A DNA stretch of 64,000 bases from Hymenobacter sp. YIM 151500-1 (lineage in GTDB: Bacteria; Bacteroidota; Bacteroidia; Cytophagales; Hymenobacteraceae), in NCBI RefSeq assembly GCF_025979885.1, contig NZ_CP110140.1, positions 28,428-92,427 on the forward strand, given 5' to 3'. Position numbers and translations under genes: made by a program. Shown one piece after another: positions 15,844-24,699 of the stretch (position 1 is the stretch's first letter; every line of letters begins with the position of its first letter). Below the pieces are notes generated by a model. It was not told the origin of the DNA. It saw nothing but the letters and a program-made list of their open reading frames with translations, and did not search any database.

Positions 15844-16617
15844 TTAGTAGGCCTTGCGCAGCATGTCCGCGTATTCGTTGGGCAGCGGCGAGGCCTCCAC
15901 CGCCCGCGCGGCTTTCTCCACGTCGTATGCCACGCGCACCAGCTCCGAGCGCACGCTGCCGGGGTCCGTCAGGGTGGTGTGCTCGTCCAGGTGCAGCAGT
16001 TGATAGGCCGCGCGCGGGTCGCCATCCTTGGGCTTGCCCACCGAACCGATGTTGAGCGCGTGCCGGTAGCGGGTCTGGCCTTCGTGCTCGTAAGCAAAGG
16101 TGCGGTGGTAGGGCTTGTGGGTGTGCCCAAACAGCAGGATGTCGGCGTTGGCTTCCTGCAACACCCGCAGGAAACTGGCTTCGGGTCGGTCCTCGAACAG
16201 GTACTCGTTGATTTTGCGAGGCGAGCCGTGCACCATCAGCAAACTCAGCGTGCAGGGCTCTTCCTGAAAGTCCAGGCGCATGTGCTTGGGCAGGTAGCGC
16301 AGGTAGCGCCGTTCGTCGGCCCCGACGACCTGGTTGGTAAAGGCAATGCTTTGGGCGCCCAGGTCTTTTTCCGTATCCGTTTTGTAGGCACAACCGCAGT
16401 TCTCGCTGGCCAGGCCAATGCCCTGGTCGTAGTTGCCGGCCAGCGTGGGGATGCCCCGCCGGCGGACCTCATTGACCACTTCATTCGGCCAGGGGGCGTA
16501 CCCCACTAAGTCACCCAGGCAGAAAATCATGTCGGGCCGGCGCTGCTCGATATTGGCCAGCACGGCTTCCAGGGCCGGTAAGTTGCCGTGCACGTCGGAG
16601 AAAAAGGCAATGGTCAT
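15844..16617 (-). CDS. Calcineurin-like metallophosphatase of the ars operon
   Basis: 257 residues from the ATG at 16617. Metal ligands: F-S-D-V-H-G-N (residues 6-12), G-D-L-V-G-Y (~39), G-N-Y-D, V-H-G-S and G-H-T-H-K-P, the complete YfcE/MPE set for a two-metal phosphodiesterase. Such proteins are regularly found in arsenic operons, but their substrate is not established. Gap to the acetyltransferase gene is 11 bases. Confidence 0.85.
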   Translation of the reverse strand: MTIAFFSDVHGNLPALEAVLANIEQRRPDMIFCLGDLVGYAPWPNEVVNEVRRRGIPTLAGNYDQGIGLASENCGCAYKTDTEKDLGAQSIAFTNQVVGADERRYLRYLPKHMRLDFQEEPCTLSLLMVHGSPRKINEYLFEDRPEASFLRVLQEANADILLFGHTHKPYHRTFAYEHEGQTRYRHALNIGSVGKPKDGDPRAAYQLLHLDEHTTLTDPGSVRSELVRVAYDVEKAARAVEASPLPNEYADMLRKAY

Positions 16618-16690
16618 GGAAGAGAGAAAAAAATGGGAAGAAGGGAACAGAGAAACGGCGCCGCCCGGGAGGGCTGCGCCGCTGAATCCG

Positions 16691-17149
16691 TTAGCAGCAC
16701 CCGCCACCCGGCGTGCAACCGGCTACCTGCAGTTGGGGCAGGGCCAGGTCCTGGGCCGGAATGCCGCAGGCCTCCTGGGCCAGGCAGGCGGTGTGCTTAG
16801 GCGTGAGCACGAAATCGGTGCCATCGAAGGCCAGGCCGAACTTGCCGATGGTGGCTTGCTGGTATTCGACCTCGATGTCGAGGTCTTCGCGGCCGAGAAT
16901 CTTTTCCGAGAGCTGCAGGATGTGCAGAAACTTCTGGGGTGCTAAGCGGTGGTCGTAGTCGCCGGCTTCCCAGAGCTGGAAGTTGGCTACGGTTTCGCGG
17001 CGCTCCACTCCGCCGCAGTCGATGAAATGCTTGCTCACGAGGCCCACTTCCGTCACGTGGAAGTGCGCCGGTAGGTAGGTGCCGTCGGGCAGGCGGAAAT
17101 TCACGGCGTCGAGTCCGGCGAGGGACTGCTTCATGTCGGCGATGTTCAT
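16691..17149 (-). CDS. DUF6428 family protein of arsenic operons
   Basis: 152 residues from the ATG at 17149. The pattern L-P-A-H-F-H-V-T-E-V-G and the C-G-G-V-E-R-R-E-T segment are those of the DUF6428 family, which in Bacteroidetes sits between arsR and downstream ars genes. It ends in a Cys-rich tail (G-C-T-P-G-G-G-C-C), which could bind As(III). Function is not established; arsenic buffering or delivery is inference. Confidence 0.8.
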   Translation of the reverse strand: MNIADMKQSLAGLDAVNFRLPDGTYLPAHFHVTEVGLVSKHFIDCGGVERRETVANFQLWEAGDYDHRLAPQKFLHILQLSEKILGREDLDIEVEYQQATIGKFGLAFDGTDFVLTPKHTACLAQEACGIPAQDLALPQLQVAGCTPGGGCC

Positions 17150-17201
17150 GGGTACAGGGGTTGGGTTATGGGGTGAAGAAAAGGTGGTAGCAGCGGCGGA
17201 A

Positions 17202-17552
17202 TCAGCAGCTGCACGCATCCGCGGGCCCGCAGGCCGGGCTGGCAGTAGCTTCAATGAAGAAGGCAGTGAACTGCTGCTGCACCTGCTGTAGCAGCTCGGT
17301 GTTGAGGCAGTAGCACACGGTCAGCCCGTCGATTTCCCCGCGGATGAGGCCCAGGGCTTTGAGCTCCTGTAAGTGTTGCGAGACGGTGGTGCGCGAGAGC
17401 GGCAGCTCGGCGGCGATGTCGCCGGAGATGCACGTCTGCTTAGAGGCCAGCAGTTGAATGATGGCCACGCGGGCCGGGTGCGCCAACGCCTTCGCCACGC
17501 GGGCCAGTTGCTGTTGTTCTTCGGTAAAGGCGGCAGTTTTGGCGTAGGTCAT
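17202..17552 (-). CDS. arsR: ArsR-family repressor of the ars operon
   Basis: 116 residues from the ATG at 17552. Winged helix: A-L-A-H-P-A-R-V-A-I-I-Q-L-L, then the recognition helix L-S-R-T-T-V-S-Q-H-L-Q-E-L. It lacks the classic C-V-C-D metal site; Cys in Q-T-C-I-S, V-C-Y-C and the C-terminal A-C-G-P-A-D-A-C-S-C cluster are the likely As(III) ligands. First gene of the operon, with its operator immediately upstream. Confidence 0.93.
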   Translation of the reverse strand: MTYAKTAAFTEEQQQLARVAKALAHPARVAIIQLLASKQTCISGDIAAELPLSRTTVSQHLQELKALGLIRGEIDGLTVCYCLNTELLQQVQQQFTAFFIEATASPACGPADACSC

Positions 17553-17566
17553 GGCAGGACGTGAAG

Positions 17567-17588
17567 TATGTCGCAAATATACGACATA
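17567..17588 (-). promoter_or_regulatory. ArsR operator overlapping the ars promoter
   Basis: Perfect 7-bp inverted repeat TATGTCG (17567-17573) / CGACATA (17582-17588) with an 8-base spacer. The spacer read on the minus strand is TATATTTG, a perfect TAnnTTTG -7 element. Bound repressor would therefore cover the promoter core 15-36 bases before the arsR ATG. Confidence 0.8.
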
Positions 17589-17688
17589 ATATGACGCATG
17601 TTTACGGCATAAGTTATTTTTTTGCGCTATCTCCATTGAATGAGCTATCCATTGTAGCAGCTAGGCCTGCATACTAGCCATAGCTAGG

Positions 17689-18102
17689 CTACTCGCTTTT
17701 ATCCGTCAGCGGGTAATCGGGTATCCAATCTTCCGGACTGCCAACAACCGGCGCTGGCGTGGGCTGGTAGGGTTCTAATTCCCGGCCGAAGCAGTGGCCT
17801 AGCGTAACACCGGGGCACTGCCGCTGAAACCAGGCGGGTAGCACCTCAGGGGCGCACACCACGCCCAGGAAGCCCTCGGCGTGAAAGTAGGCTTTCACCT
17901 CGGCCGGCCCGAAGCCGTTCAGGTAGATATGCACGCGGGCACCGATGGCCGGCACCTCGCCGCGGCCAGACCAGTGCAGCCCAGCTGGCAGGCCCGCTAG
18001 GCTGGGAAACCCGACCCACGCCGGGCAGGCTTGCGGCTCACCCACCCAGGCGGCGGGGCTAAGAGTAGGCTGACGGGCGGCAGAAGCGGCTGGAATTGAC
18101 AT
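17689..18102 (-). CDS. Hypothetical plasmid protein next to ardC
   Basis: 137 residues from the ATG at 18102; a longer upstream frame is possible but reads less naturally. Pro/Trp-rich (A-W-V-G-E-P-Q-A-C-P-A-W-V-G-F), with E-V-K-A-Y-F-H-A-E-G-F-L-G-V-V in the middle. No family recognised. It lies downstream of the antirestriction gene with a hairpin between them. Confidence 0.5.
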   Translation of the reverse strand: MSIPAASAARQPTLSPAAWVGEPQACPAWVGFPSLAGLPAGLHWSGRGEVPAIGARVHIYLNGFGPAEVKAYFHAEGFLGVVCAPEVLPAWFQRQCPGVTLGHCFGRELEPYQPTPAPVVGSPEDWIPDYPLTDKSE

Positions 18103-18189
18103 AACAGGGCAGTAACGGGTAAATGGTGAAACGGCGGAGTCCTTGACGGCTAACTCCGGGCCGGACATTTTCCTTTTGTTGGCGCGCTG

Positions 18190-18221
18190 GGGAGCCGGCT
18201 AACCATTGCCAGCCGGCTCCC
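18190..18221 (-). terminator. Perfect 11-bp hairpin after ardC-like gene
   Basis: GGGAGCCGGCT (18190-18200) and AGCCGGCTCCC (18211-18221), 10-base loop. It lies 16 bases after the antirestriction gene stop on the minus strand. There is no T-run on the minus side, so it may be a weak terminator or an RNA-stabilising hairpin. Confidence 0.5.
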
Positions 18222-18237
18222 TCTCCCCTACTCCCTA

Positions 18238-19146
18238 CTAGGCCGCTTCGGGCAGAGCATCTAGGCTGTCGGCTCCGTAGCTGGGCACAATGCCCAGAAT
18301 ATGATTGGCGGCTTTCTGGGCCTGGCTGGCGGCGGAGATAATCAGGCGCTTATCGTTGCGCAGGGCCTGCAGCCAGTTGGCCAGGTAAGCGGCGGTACTG
18401 GGTTCGGTTACAGCCAGGTTCAGGCCGGCGGCGTTGCTCAGGAAGGCGGCGCCCAACTCGGCCACCAGTTCTTCCTTGGCGTAGGTTTCGCTGCCAAAAG
18501 CCGCCTTTTCCGTGAGCGTGGCCCGGTCGAGACGCTTGGCGTGACCAGTGGAATGTGCCAGCTCGTGAAACAGGGTCGTATAAAAATCCTCGGGCGTGTG
18601 GAAGTTCGCCGGCTCGGGCACGGTCACGGTGTCGGTGCTGGTGCGGTAGTGGGGCTCACTGCCGGCGTAGCGAATGCGGGGGCCACCGGCGTAACCGGCC
18701 ACAATCTGTTCGGCGGCCTGCTGAGGCGTGTGCTCGCGTTGCACCGGCTCGGGCAGTTTCCACTCCACGCCGTCAATCTGGGCGATGTTGAACACGGTGG
18801 AATACTGCAGGATGGCCACTTTTTTCTCCTTGCCCTGGGCATCTTCTTTCTTCGACACCTTGAAGAATACCACGGGCATACCCTTCTCGCCCTTGCGCAC
18901 CTGGCCGCCCAGCTCGCGGGCCTGGTTGTAGGTCAGGTAATAGGGCTGCTCGTGCTGGAGCATGGCCAGCAGCAAGGCATTGATGCCCTGATACACGTGC
19001 TTGCTGCGGTAGTTACGGGGCGCGCCGTGGGCAGCGTTCCACGACTGTTTCCACGGGGCAACGCCGCTTTCCAGGGCCAGAATAATCCGGTTGGTGATGA
19101 TGTCATACACATCGGTGCGGGGGGCGGCAGCGGGGGCATTTTTCAT
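18238..19146 (-). CDS. ardC: ArdC-like antirestriction protein with zincin metallopeptidase domain
   Basis: A 302-residue protein. Residues ~12-130 form the N-terminal ssDNA-binding ArdC domain (S-G-V-A-P-W-K-Q-S-W, Y-R-S-K-H-V-Y-Q-G-I-N). Residues ~150-290 form the zincin domain, with H-E-L-A-H-S-T-G-H and the downstream glutamate in E-E-L-V-A-E-L-G-A. Length and layout match ArdC of plasmid pSa, which protects incoming DNA from restriction during conjugation. This fits a mobile plasmid. The start ATG follows a short gap after the 19179 gene. Confidence 0.88.
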   Translation of the reverse strand: MKNAPAAAPRTDVYDIITNRIILALESGVAPWKQSWNAAHGAPRNYRSKHVYQGINALLLAMLQHEQPYYLTYNQARELGGQVRKGEKGMPVVFFKVSKKEDAQGKEKKVAILQYSTVFNIAQIDGVEWKLPEPVQREHTPQQAAEQIVAGYAGGPRIRYAGSEPHYRTSTDTVTVPEPANFHTPEDFYTTLFHELAHSTGHAKRLDRATLTEKAAFGSETYAKEELVAELGAAFLSNAAGLNLAVTEPSTAAYLANWLQALRNDKRLIISAASQAQKAANHILGIVPSYGADSLDALPEAA

Positions 19147-19178
19147 AAACCAAAGGCGGGTAAGTGGTTGAAAAGGCG

Positions 19179-19451
19179 TTAGTAGAGGTAATCGGGGTGG
19201 GCGGCCGGACCTAGCTCCTGCGCCTCGCGGGCCAGCTGGGCATCTTCCCAGGCCTCGCTTTCTTGCAGGGCCAGCAGCTTCCAGCGCAGCAGCTGGGCCG
19301 CATCGGTGCAGGCACTCAGCAGCGGCTCAGCCTTCTGGCGGCGCTCCGCGCTGAAGGCGGGATGATTGAGCACTTCGCGCAGGTTCCGGCGAGCCGAGGA
19401 AACCAAGAGCGCGCAAGCAGGGGAAAGGGGCGTTGACACCATGATTACCAA
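19179..19451 (-). CDS. Small hypothetical helical protein upstream of ardC
   Basis: About 90 residues (an ATG at 19442 would shorten it by three). Helical, with A-R-R-N-L-R-E-V-L and two Trp near the C-terminus. No family recognised. First gene of the probable ardC operon; the 24-bp repeat and a partial second copy lie ~50 bases upstream. Confidence 0.5.
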   Translation of the reverse strand: MVIMVSTPLSPACALLVSSARRNLREVLNHPAFSAERRQKAEPLLSACTDAAQLLRWKLLALQESEAWEDAQLAREAQELGPAAHPDYLY

Positions 19452-19500
19452 GCTGTTTTAGGTGCGTTGCTTATACTTATTAAACGCAAGAGCATTCGTT

Positions 19501-19547
19501 AAAGTTGCTTTTTTAGCTTATTTATTAATGCTTTTTTAGCTTATTTA
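19501..19547 (-). repeat. Copy 2 (plus a partial tandem copy) of the 24-bp dispersed repeat
   Basis: 19501-19524 is identical to 12079-12102. A shorter copy sharing TGCTTTTTTAGCTTATTTA follows at 19529-19547. The rest of the 19452-19773 gap shows only the promoter listed next. Confidence 0.6.
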
Positions 19548-19740
19548 TGGCATAAAGATTGGCTTTTCCCCTCTTGTTCGCTTTCATGGGACGACTCCAT
19601 CTCTCGTTCACGGTAAGCGGCCTGTACCTTTCCGCGCGCAGGGTATCTTGTGCGGCTGAACTTTAGTCAAAGAAGCTTGGATGCTGCTTGCCTTGTACCT
19701 GCGAGAAAACCATTCCGTGCGTCGGGCGGTAATAGCGGTG

Positions 19741-19766
19741 TTGCCTAAGTAGAATTAGTACCTTTG
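19741..19766 (+). promoter_or_regulatory. Promoter of the metal efflux operon
   Basis: TACCTTTG (19759-19766) is a perfect -7 element; TTG at 19741-19743 could be the -33 element with a slightly short 15-base spacing. It lies 7 bases before the ATG of the DUF6660 gene, so the leader is very short. Confidence 0.5.
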
Positions 19767-19773
19767 TCAGCAA

Positions 19774-20103
19774 ATGCGCCTGCTAGCCCTGTTTTTTGCC
19801 TTCTACTTCTCGTGCCTGTCGATAATGACTTGCTCCGACGAAGCCTCCGTGGGCAAAAACCCGCAGCAGACGACCATGGCTGCCACTTCTCACTCCAGCG
19901 ACGGCACCAATGCCCTGGGTGATTGGTGCTCCCCCCTTTGCCAGTGCCACTGCTGCCCCGGCGTGGTTATGCCGGGGCCGGCAACGATGCCCCTGGTGCA
20001 AGCGCCCTTGCCGGACTGGAACAAGGCCCAGCGCCACGCTTTTTTCGTGGTAGCCGCTCCGACGCGGGCATCGGGGGCCGTGTGGCAGCCGCCCCAGGCC
20101 TAG
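19774..20103 (+). CDS. DUF6660-type small secreted/membrane protein
   Basis: A 109-residue protein with an N-terminal hydrophobic segment (L-L-A-L-F-F-A-F-Y-F) and a central Cys/His cluster W-C-S-P-L-C-Q-C-H-C-C-P. Short proteins of this type stand in front of RND metal pumps in Bacteroidetes. The cysteines could bind metal in the periplasm. A 177-base gap without a terminator separates it from the RND gene, so co-transcription is likely. Confidence 0.65.
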   Translation: MRLLALFFAFYFSCLSIMTCSDEASVGKNPQQTTMAATSHSSDGTNALGDWCSPLCQCHCCPGVVMPGPATMPLVQAPLPDWNKAQRHAFFVVAAPTRASGAVWQPPQA

Positions 20104-20280
20104 CCTTTCCCTATTCTTCCTGCTGACTTCCTTCAGGTAGCCTGAGCACGTGCGCGTATTCAGACTGCCGGCATATGCTCGTGGCGGCCATCTGCCGCGA
20201 GAGTGCCGCGTGCCCCGCCGCCCTAGGCATGGGCCAGCAGGTCGTAACCGAAGTGTTAGACCTAACCCCCACAGCAACGG

Positions 20281-23200
20281 ATGTTTGACCGGCTGATTCA
20301 TTTTTCCATTCACAACAAGCTCCTCATTGGGCTGCTGACGCTGGCGCTGGTCGTCTGGGGCGGCTACTCGCTGAGTCGGCTGCCGATTGACGCGGTGCCC
20401 GACATCACCACCAACCAGGTCGTCGTCTACACGGTGGCCCCGTCGCTGGCCGCCGGCGACATCGAGCGCCTGGTGTCCTTTCCCGTCGAGCAGAGCGTGG
20501 CCACCATTCCCGGCCGCGAGGAAGTGCGCTCGTTTTCGCGCTTCGGCCTGTCGGTGGTCACCATCGTCTTCGAGGACCAGATTGACATTTACTGGGCCCG
20601 CCAGCAGGTGGCCGAGCGCCTGCGCGAGGCGGAAAGCCAGATTCCGCCCAGCGTCGGCCGGCCGGAGCTGGCGCCCGTCAGCACCGGCCTGGGCGAGGTG
20701 TACCAGTACCTGGTGCGGGCCAAGCCCGGCTACGAGCAGCGCTACGACGCCCGCGAGCTGCGCACCATTCAGGACTGGATAGTGCGGCGCCAGCTGCTGG
20801 GCACGCCCGGCGTGGCCGACGTGGCCAGCTTCGGCGGCCAGCTCAAGCAGTACGAAGTCCGGTTGGACCCGGCGCGCCTGCGCGCGTTGAACGTCACCAC
20901 CGAGCAGGTGTACCAGGCCGTGGCCGCCAACAACCAGAACGCCGGCGGGGCCTACCTGGACCAGAAGCCCACGGCCTACTTTATCCGCACCGAGGGCTTG
21001 GCCGAGAATGCCGCCGACCTGGGCAACATCGTCGTGCGCACCACCCAGGGCGGGCTGCCCGTGCTCGTGCGCGACGTGGCCGACGTGCGCGTGGGCTCGG
21101 CGGTGCGCTACGGGGCCATGACCCGCAACGACGAGGGGGAGGTCACCGGCGGCATCGTGCTCATGCTCAAAGGGGCCAACGCCAACGAGGTCATCCAGGC
21201 CGTGAAGCAGCGGATGCAGACCGTGCGCAAGTCCTTGCCCGAAGGAGTCACCATCGACGTGTACCTGGACCGTTCCGACCTGGTGGGCCGTGCCATCGGT
21301 ACCGTGAAAACCAACCTGGTGGAGGGCGCGCTCATCGTCATCTTCGTGCTGGTGCTCTTCCTCGGCAACTGGCGGGCTGGCCTGGTGGTGGCCTCAGTCA
21401 TTCCGCTGGCCATGCTCTTTGCCATCGGCCTGATGCGCTTGTTCGGCGTGTCGGGCAACCTGCTCTCGCTCGGCGCCATCGACTTCGGCTTGGTGGTGGA
21501 CGGGGCCGTTATCATCGTCGAAGCCATTGTGCACCGCCTGCACGGCGGGCAGCTGCAGGTGCCGGCGGGCCGCCTGAATGCCGCCCAGATGGACGAGGAA
21601 ACCTACCACGCGGCCAGCAAGATTCGTTCCTCCGCCGCCTTTGGGGAAATCATCATCCTGATTGTGTACCTGCCCCTGTTGGCCTTGGCCGGCATTGAAG
21701 GCAAGATGTTTCGCCCCATGGCTGAAACCGTGGCTTTTGCCATCATCGGCGCCTTTATCCTCTCCCTGACCTACGTACCGATGATGTCGGCGCTGGTGCT
21801 GAGCCGCTCCACGGCCAGCACGCGCACGTTCTCCGACCGCATGATGCGCTGGCTCGAAGCCCGCTACCGCCCGGTACTGGCGTGGGCGCTGCGCCGCCAG
21901 GCCCTGGTGCTGGGCTCGGCCGCCGTACTCTTTGCCGGGGCGCTGCTGCTGTTTCGCACCCTGGGCGGGGAGTTCATCCCGCAGCTCTCGGAAGGCGACT
22001 TTGCTGTGGAGATGCGCACGCTCACCGGCTCCTCACTGAGCTATACCATCGATAAAAGCCAGCAGGCCGCCGCCATTCTGCAGCGGCAGTTTCCCGAAGT
22101 CAAGGAGGTGGTCACCAAAATCGGCGCCGCCGAAATTCCCACCGACCCCATGCCGGTGGAAGGCGGTGACCTGATGGTTATCCTGGAGAAAGACCCGCGC
22201 AAGTGGACCTCGGCCCGCACCCAGGAAGAGTTGGCCGAGCGGATGGCCGAGGCGCTGCGCGTGATTCCGGGCATGACCTTCGGCTTCCAGCAGCCCATCC
22301 AGATGCGTTTCAACGAGCTTATCAGCGGCGCCAAGCAGGACGTGGTGCTCAAAATCTACGGCGAAGACCTGCAGCTGCTGGGAGCCTACGCCCAACGCGC
22401 GGCCCGCCTGGTCCGGCAGGTGGAAGGGGCCGAAGACGTGTACGTGGAGCAGGTCACCGGCCTGCCGCAAATCGTGGTCAAGCTCGACCGCAACCGCCTG
22501 GCCCGCTTCGGCCTGAATGCCGATGACGTGAACCGCACCGTGCAAACCGCCTTCGCCGGCCAGACCGCCGGCCAGCTCTTCGAGCAGGAGCGCCGGTTCG
22601 ACGTGGTGCTGCGCCTGGCCCCGGAGCTGCGCCAGAACATCAACAACGTGCGGCAGCTGCTGGTGGCCACGCCCCGCGGCGAGCAGATACCGCTGGAACA
22701 GGTGGCCACGGTGGACCTGCAGGAGGGCCCCAACCAAATCCAGCGCGACGACGCCAAGCGCCGCATCACGGTGGCCTTCAACGTGCGGGGCCGCGACGTG
22801 GAAAGCGTCGTGCGGGAGCTGCAGGGCAAGGTCGATGCGCAGCTGCCGCTGGCCCCGGGCTACTACACCACTTATGGCGGGCAGTTCGAGAACCTGCGCC
22901 AGGCCACCGAGCGCTTGGGCATCGCCGTGCCCGTGGCCCTGTTGTTGATTTTTGTGCTCCTGTTCTTCACGTTCCGGTCGCTGAAGCAGTCGGTGCTGAT
23001 TTTTACGGCCATTCCGCTCTCGGCCATCGGCGGGGTGCTGGCCCTGTGGCTGCGGGGCATGCCCTTCAGCATTTCCGCCGGGGTCGGCTTCATTGCCCTG
23101 TTCGGGGTGGCCGTGCTCAACGGCATCGTGCTCATCGGCTATTTCAACCAGCTCAAAGCTGAAGGCCGCCAAAACCTCTACCAGCGCATTCTGGAAGGCA

Positions 23201-24675
23201 CGCAGGTGCGCCTGCGCCCGGTGCTGATGACGGCCACGGTGGCCTCGCTGGGTTTTCTGCCCATGGCCCTGTCGCAATCGGCGGGGGCCGAAGTGCAACG
23301 GCCGCTGGCCACCGTCGTGATTGGCGGCTTAGTCACGGCCACCCTGCTGACCTTGCTGGTGCTGCCGGTGCTCTACGCGTGGTCCGAGCGCATCGCCCAG
23401 CCGGCCGAAAAGCCAACGCCGGCCCCGGTCCTGCCGGCTTCCCTGGTCCTGTTCCTGGGCTTGCTTGGCGGGGTGCTGACGGGCTCGCCGGCGCGGGCCC
23501 AGGGTCCTCTGTCGGCCACCCAGGCCGTCAGGCAAGCCCTGCAAGCTAACGGCACGGTGCAGGCTGCGCAACGCGCGTTGGAAGCCCAGCAGGCCCTGCG
23601 CCGCACGGCCTACGACGTGGGCCGCACCACTCTTGTCGGCACGTACGGCTCCATCAATTCGCCCCAGCCCGACAACGTGGTGAGCATTGGGCAGTCGCTG
23701 GCGCTGCCCGGGTACTACCGCGCGCAGGCCGGCCTGAGCCAGGCGCAGGTTGCGGGGCGGGAGCAGCAGTTGGCACAGGTACAGGCCGAGTTGCGCCGGC
23801 AAGTGCGCCGCAGCTACGAGCAGGCGGTCTACGCCCGCCACCGCCTGCGCACCCTGCGCGGGCAGGACAGCATCTATTCCGAGTTTCTGCGGGCAGCGCA
23901 GTTGCGGTTTAAAACCGGCGAGGTGAACCGACTGGAACCGGCCAACGCCATCATCCAGCAGGGCGAAACCCAGAACCTGCTGGCCCAGAGTCGCGCCGAC
24001 CTGGTGGTGGCCCAACGGCAACTGCAGGCGCTGCTGCAGGCCCCGCAGGCCATTACCGTCGCCGACAGCACCCTGCAGTTATTGCCCCCTCCCCCCGCCG
24101 ACACCGCCCGCTTGGCGGCCACGCCCCAGGCCCGAGCCCTGCAGCAGCAGATAGCCGAGCGACGGGCTGAAACGCGGCTGGAACGGGCCCGGGGCCTACC
24201 CGAAGTAAGCGTGGGCTATACGAACCAGTCGCTGCGCGGCGTCTACGAGGAAGGCGGCCGCCCTGTGACCTACGGGCCCGGTGACCGGTTCCACAGCGTG
24301 CAGGCTGGGGTGGCCCTTCCGTTGGTGCGGGGGCCGCAGCGCGCCCGCGTGCAGGCAGCCCAGCTGCAGGAGCAGGTGGCCGCGGCCACCTACCAGCGCT
24401 ACCGGGCCGAAGCGGCGGCCCAGCTGGACGAGCTCCGCACGCGCCTGCAGGAGCAGCAGCGGCGCGTGCGGTTTTACGAGCAAACGGCCTTGCCCCAGGC
24501 CGCCGCGATTGTCCGGCTAAGCCAGCTCTCCTACAAAGCCGGCGAAACCACCTATTCCGAGTTGCTGCTCAACCTGGAGCGCGCCCTGAGCGTGCGCACG
24601 GCCTACCTCGATGCCGTGCTGCAGCACAACCAGACCGTCATTGACCTGGATTACCTGCTCGGCGCCGCCCAGTAA
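20281..24675 (+). CDS. CusA/CzcA heavy-metal RND pump fused to a TolC-family channel
   Basis: 1464 residues, against ~1040 for a normal CusA/CzcA. Residues 1-~1045 are the complete RND pump: N-terminal helix, P-I-D-A-V-P-D-I-T-T-N-Q-V-V, two periplasmic loops, and the TM4 charged site in F-G-L-V-V-D-G-A-V. Residues ~1075-1464 are a TolC-like outer-membrane efflux domain made of coiled helices (S-A-T-Q-A-V-R-Q-A-L). Between them lies a hydrophobic stretch ending S-P-A1071-R-A1073-Q, which looks like an internal signal peptide with an A-x-A site. Exports Cu/Ag or Co/Zn/Cd; the metal cannot be told by eye. It is followed by the adaptor 24 bases on. Confidence 0.92.
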   Translation: MFDRLIHFSIHNKLLIGLLTLALVVWGGYSLSRLPIDAVPDITTNQVVVYTVAPSLAAGDIERLVSFPVEQSVATIPGREEVRSFSRFGLSVVTIVFEDQIDIYWARQQVAERLREAESQIPPSVGRPELAPVSTGLGEVYQYLVRAKPGYEQRYDARELRTIQDWIVRRQLLGTPGVADVASFGGQLKQYEVRLDPARLRALNVTTEQVYQAVAANNQNAGGAYLDQKPTAYFIRTEGLAENAADLGNIVVRTTQGGLPVLVRDVADVRVGSAVRYGAMTRNDEGEVTGGIVLMLKGANANEVIQAVKQRMQTVRKSLPEGVTIDVYLDRSDLVGRAIGTVKTNLVEGALIVIFVLVLFLGNWRAGLVVASVIPLAMLFAIGLMRLFGVSGNLLSLGAIDFGLVVDGAVIIVEAIVHRLHGGQLQVPAGRLNAAQMDEETYHAASKIRSSAAFGEIIILIVYLPLLALAGIEGKMFRPMAETVAFAIIGAFILSLTYVPMMSALVLSRSTASTRTFSDRMMRWLEARYRPVLAWALRRQALVLGSAAVLFAGALLLFRTLGGEFIPQLSEGDFAVEMRTLTGSSLSYTIDKSQQAAAILQRQFPEVKEVVTKIGAAEIPTDPMPVEGGDLMVILEKDPRKWTSARTQEELAERMAEALRVIPGMTFGFQQPIQMRFNELISGAKQDVVLKIYGEDLQLLGAYAQRAARLVRQVEGAEDVYVEQVTGLPQIVVKLDRNRLARFGLNADDVNRTVQTAFAGQTAGQLFEQERRFDVVLRLAPELRQNINNVRQLLVATPRGEQIPLEQVATVDLQEGPNQIQRDDAKRRITVAFNVRGRDVESVVRELQGKVDAQLPLAPGYYTTYGGQFENLRQATERLGIAVPVALLLIFVLLFFTFRSLKQSVLIFTAIPLSAIGGVLALWLRGMPFSISAGVGFIALFGVAVLNGIVLIGYFNQLKAEGRQNLYQRILEGTQVRLRPVLMTATVASLGFLPMALSQSAGAEVQRPLATVVIGGLVTATLLTLLVLPVLYAWSERIAQPAEKPTPAPVLPASLVLFLGLLGGVLTGSPARAQGPLSATQAVRQALQANGTVQAAQRALEAQQALRRTAYDVGRTTLVGTYGSINSPQPDNVVSIGQSLALPGYYRAQAGLSQAQVAGREQQLAQVQAELRRQVRRSYEQAVYARHRLRTLRGQDSIYSEFLRAAQLRFKTGEVNRLEPANAIIQQGETQNLLAQSRADLVVAQRQLQALLQAPQAITVADSTLQLLPPPPADTARLAATPQARALQQQIAERRAETRLERARGLPEVSVGYTNQSLRGVYEEGGRPVTYGPGDRFHSVQAGVALPLVRGPQRARVQAAQLQEQVAAATYQRYRAEAAAQLDELRTRLQEQQRRVRFYEQTALPQAAAIVRLSQLSYKAGETTYSELLLNLERALSVRTAYLDAVLQHNQTVIDLDYLLGAAQ

Positions 24676-24699
24676 TCCGTATCCTTCGGACTTTTTCTC

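Noticed and set aside
15833..16393. N-terminal extension of the acetyltransferase frame
   Set aside because: Arg/Pro-rich shadow of the metallophosphatase gene; the GNAT protein starts at 15832.
22033..23298. 421-codon minus-strand frame opposite the RND gene
   Set aside because: His/Gly-rich antisense shadow of a GC-rich coding region with no family pattern.
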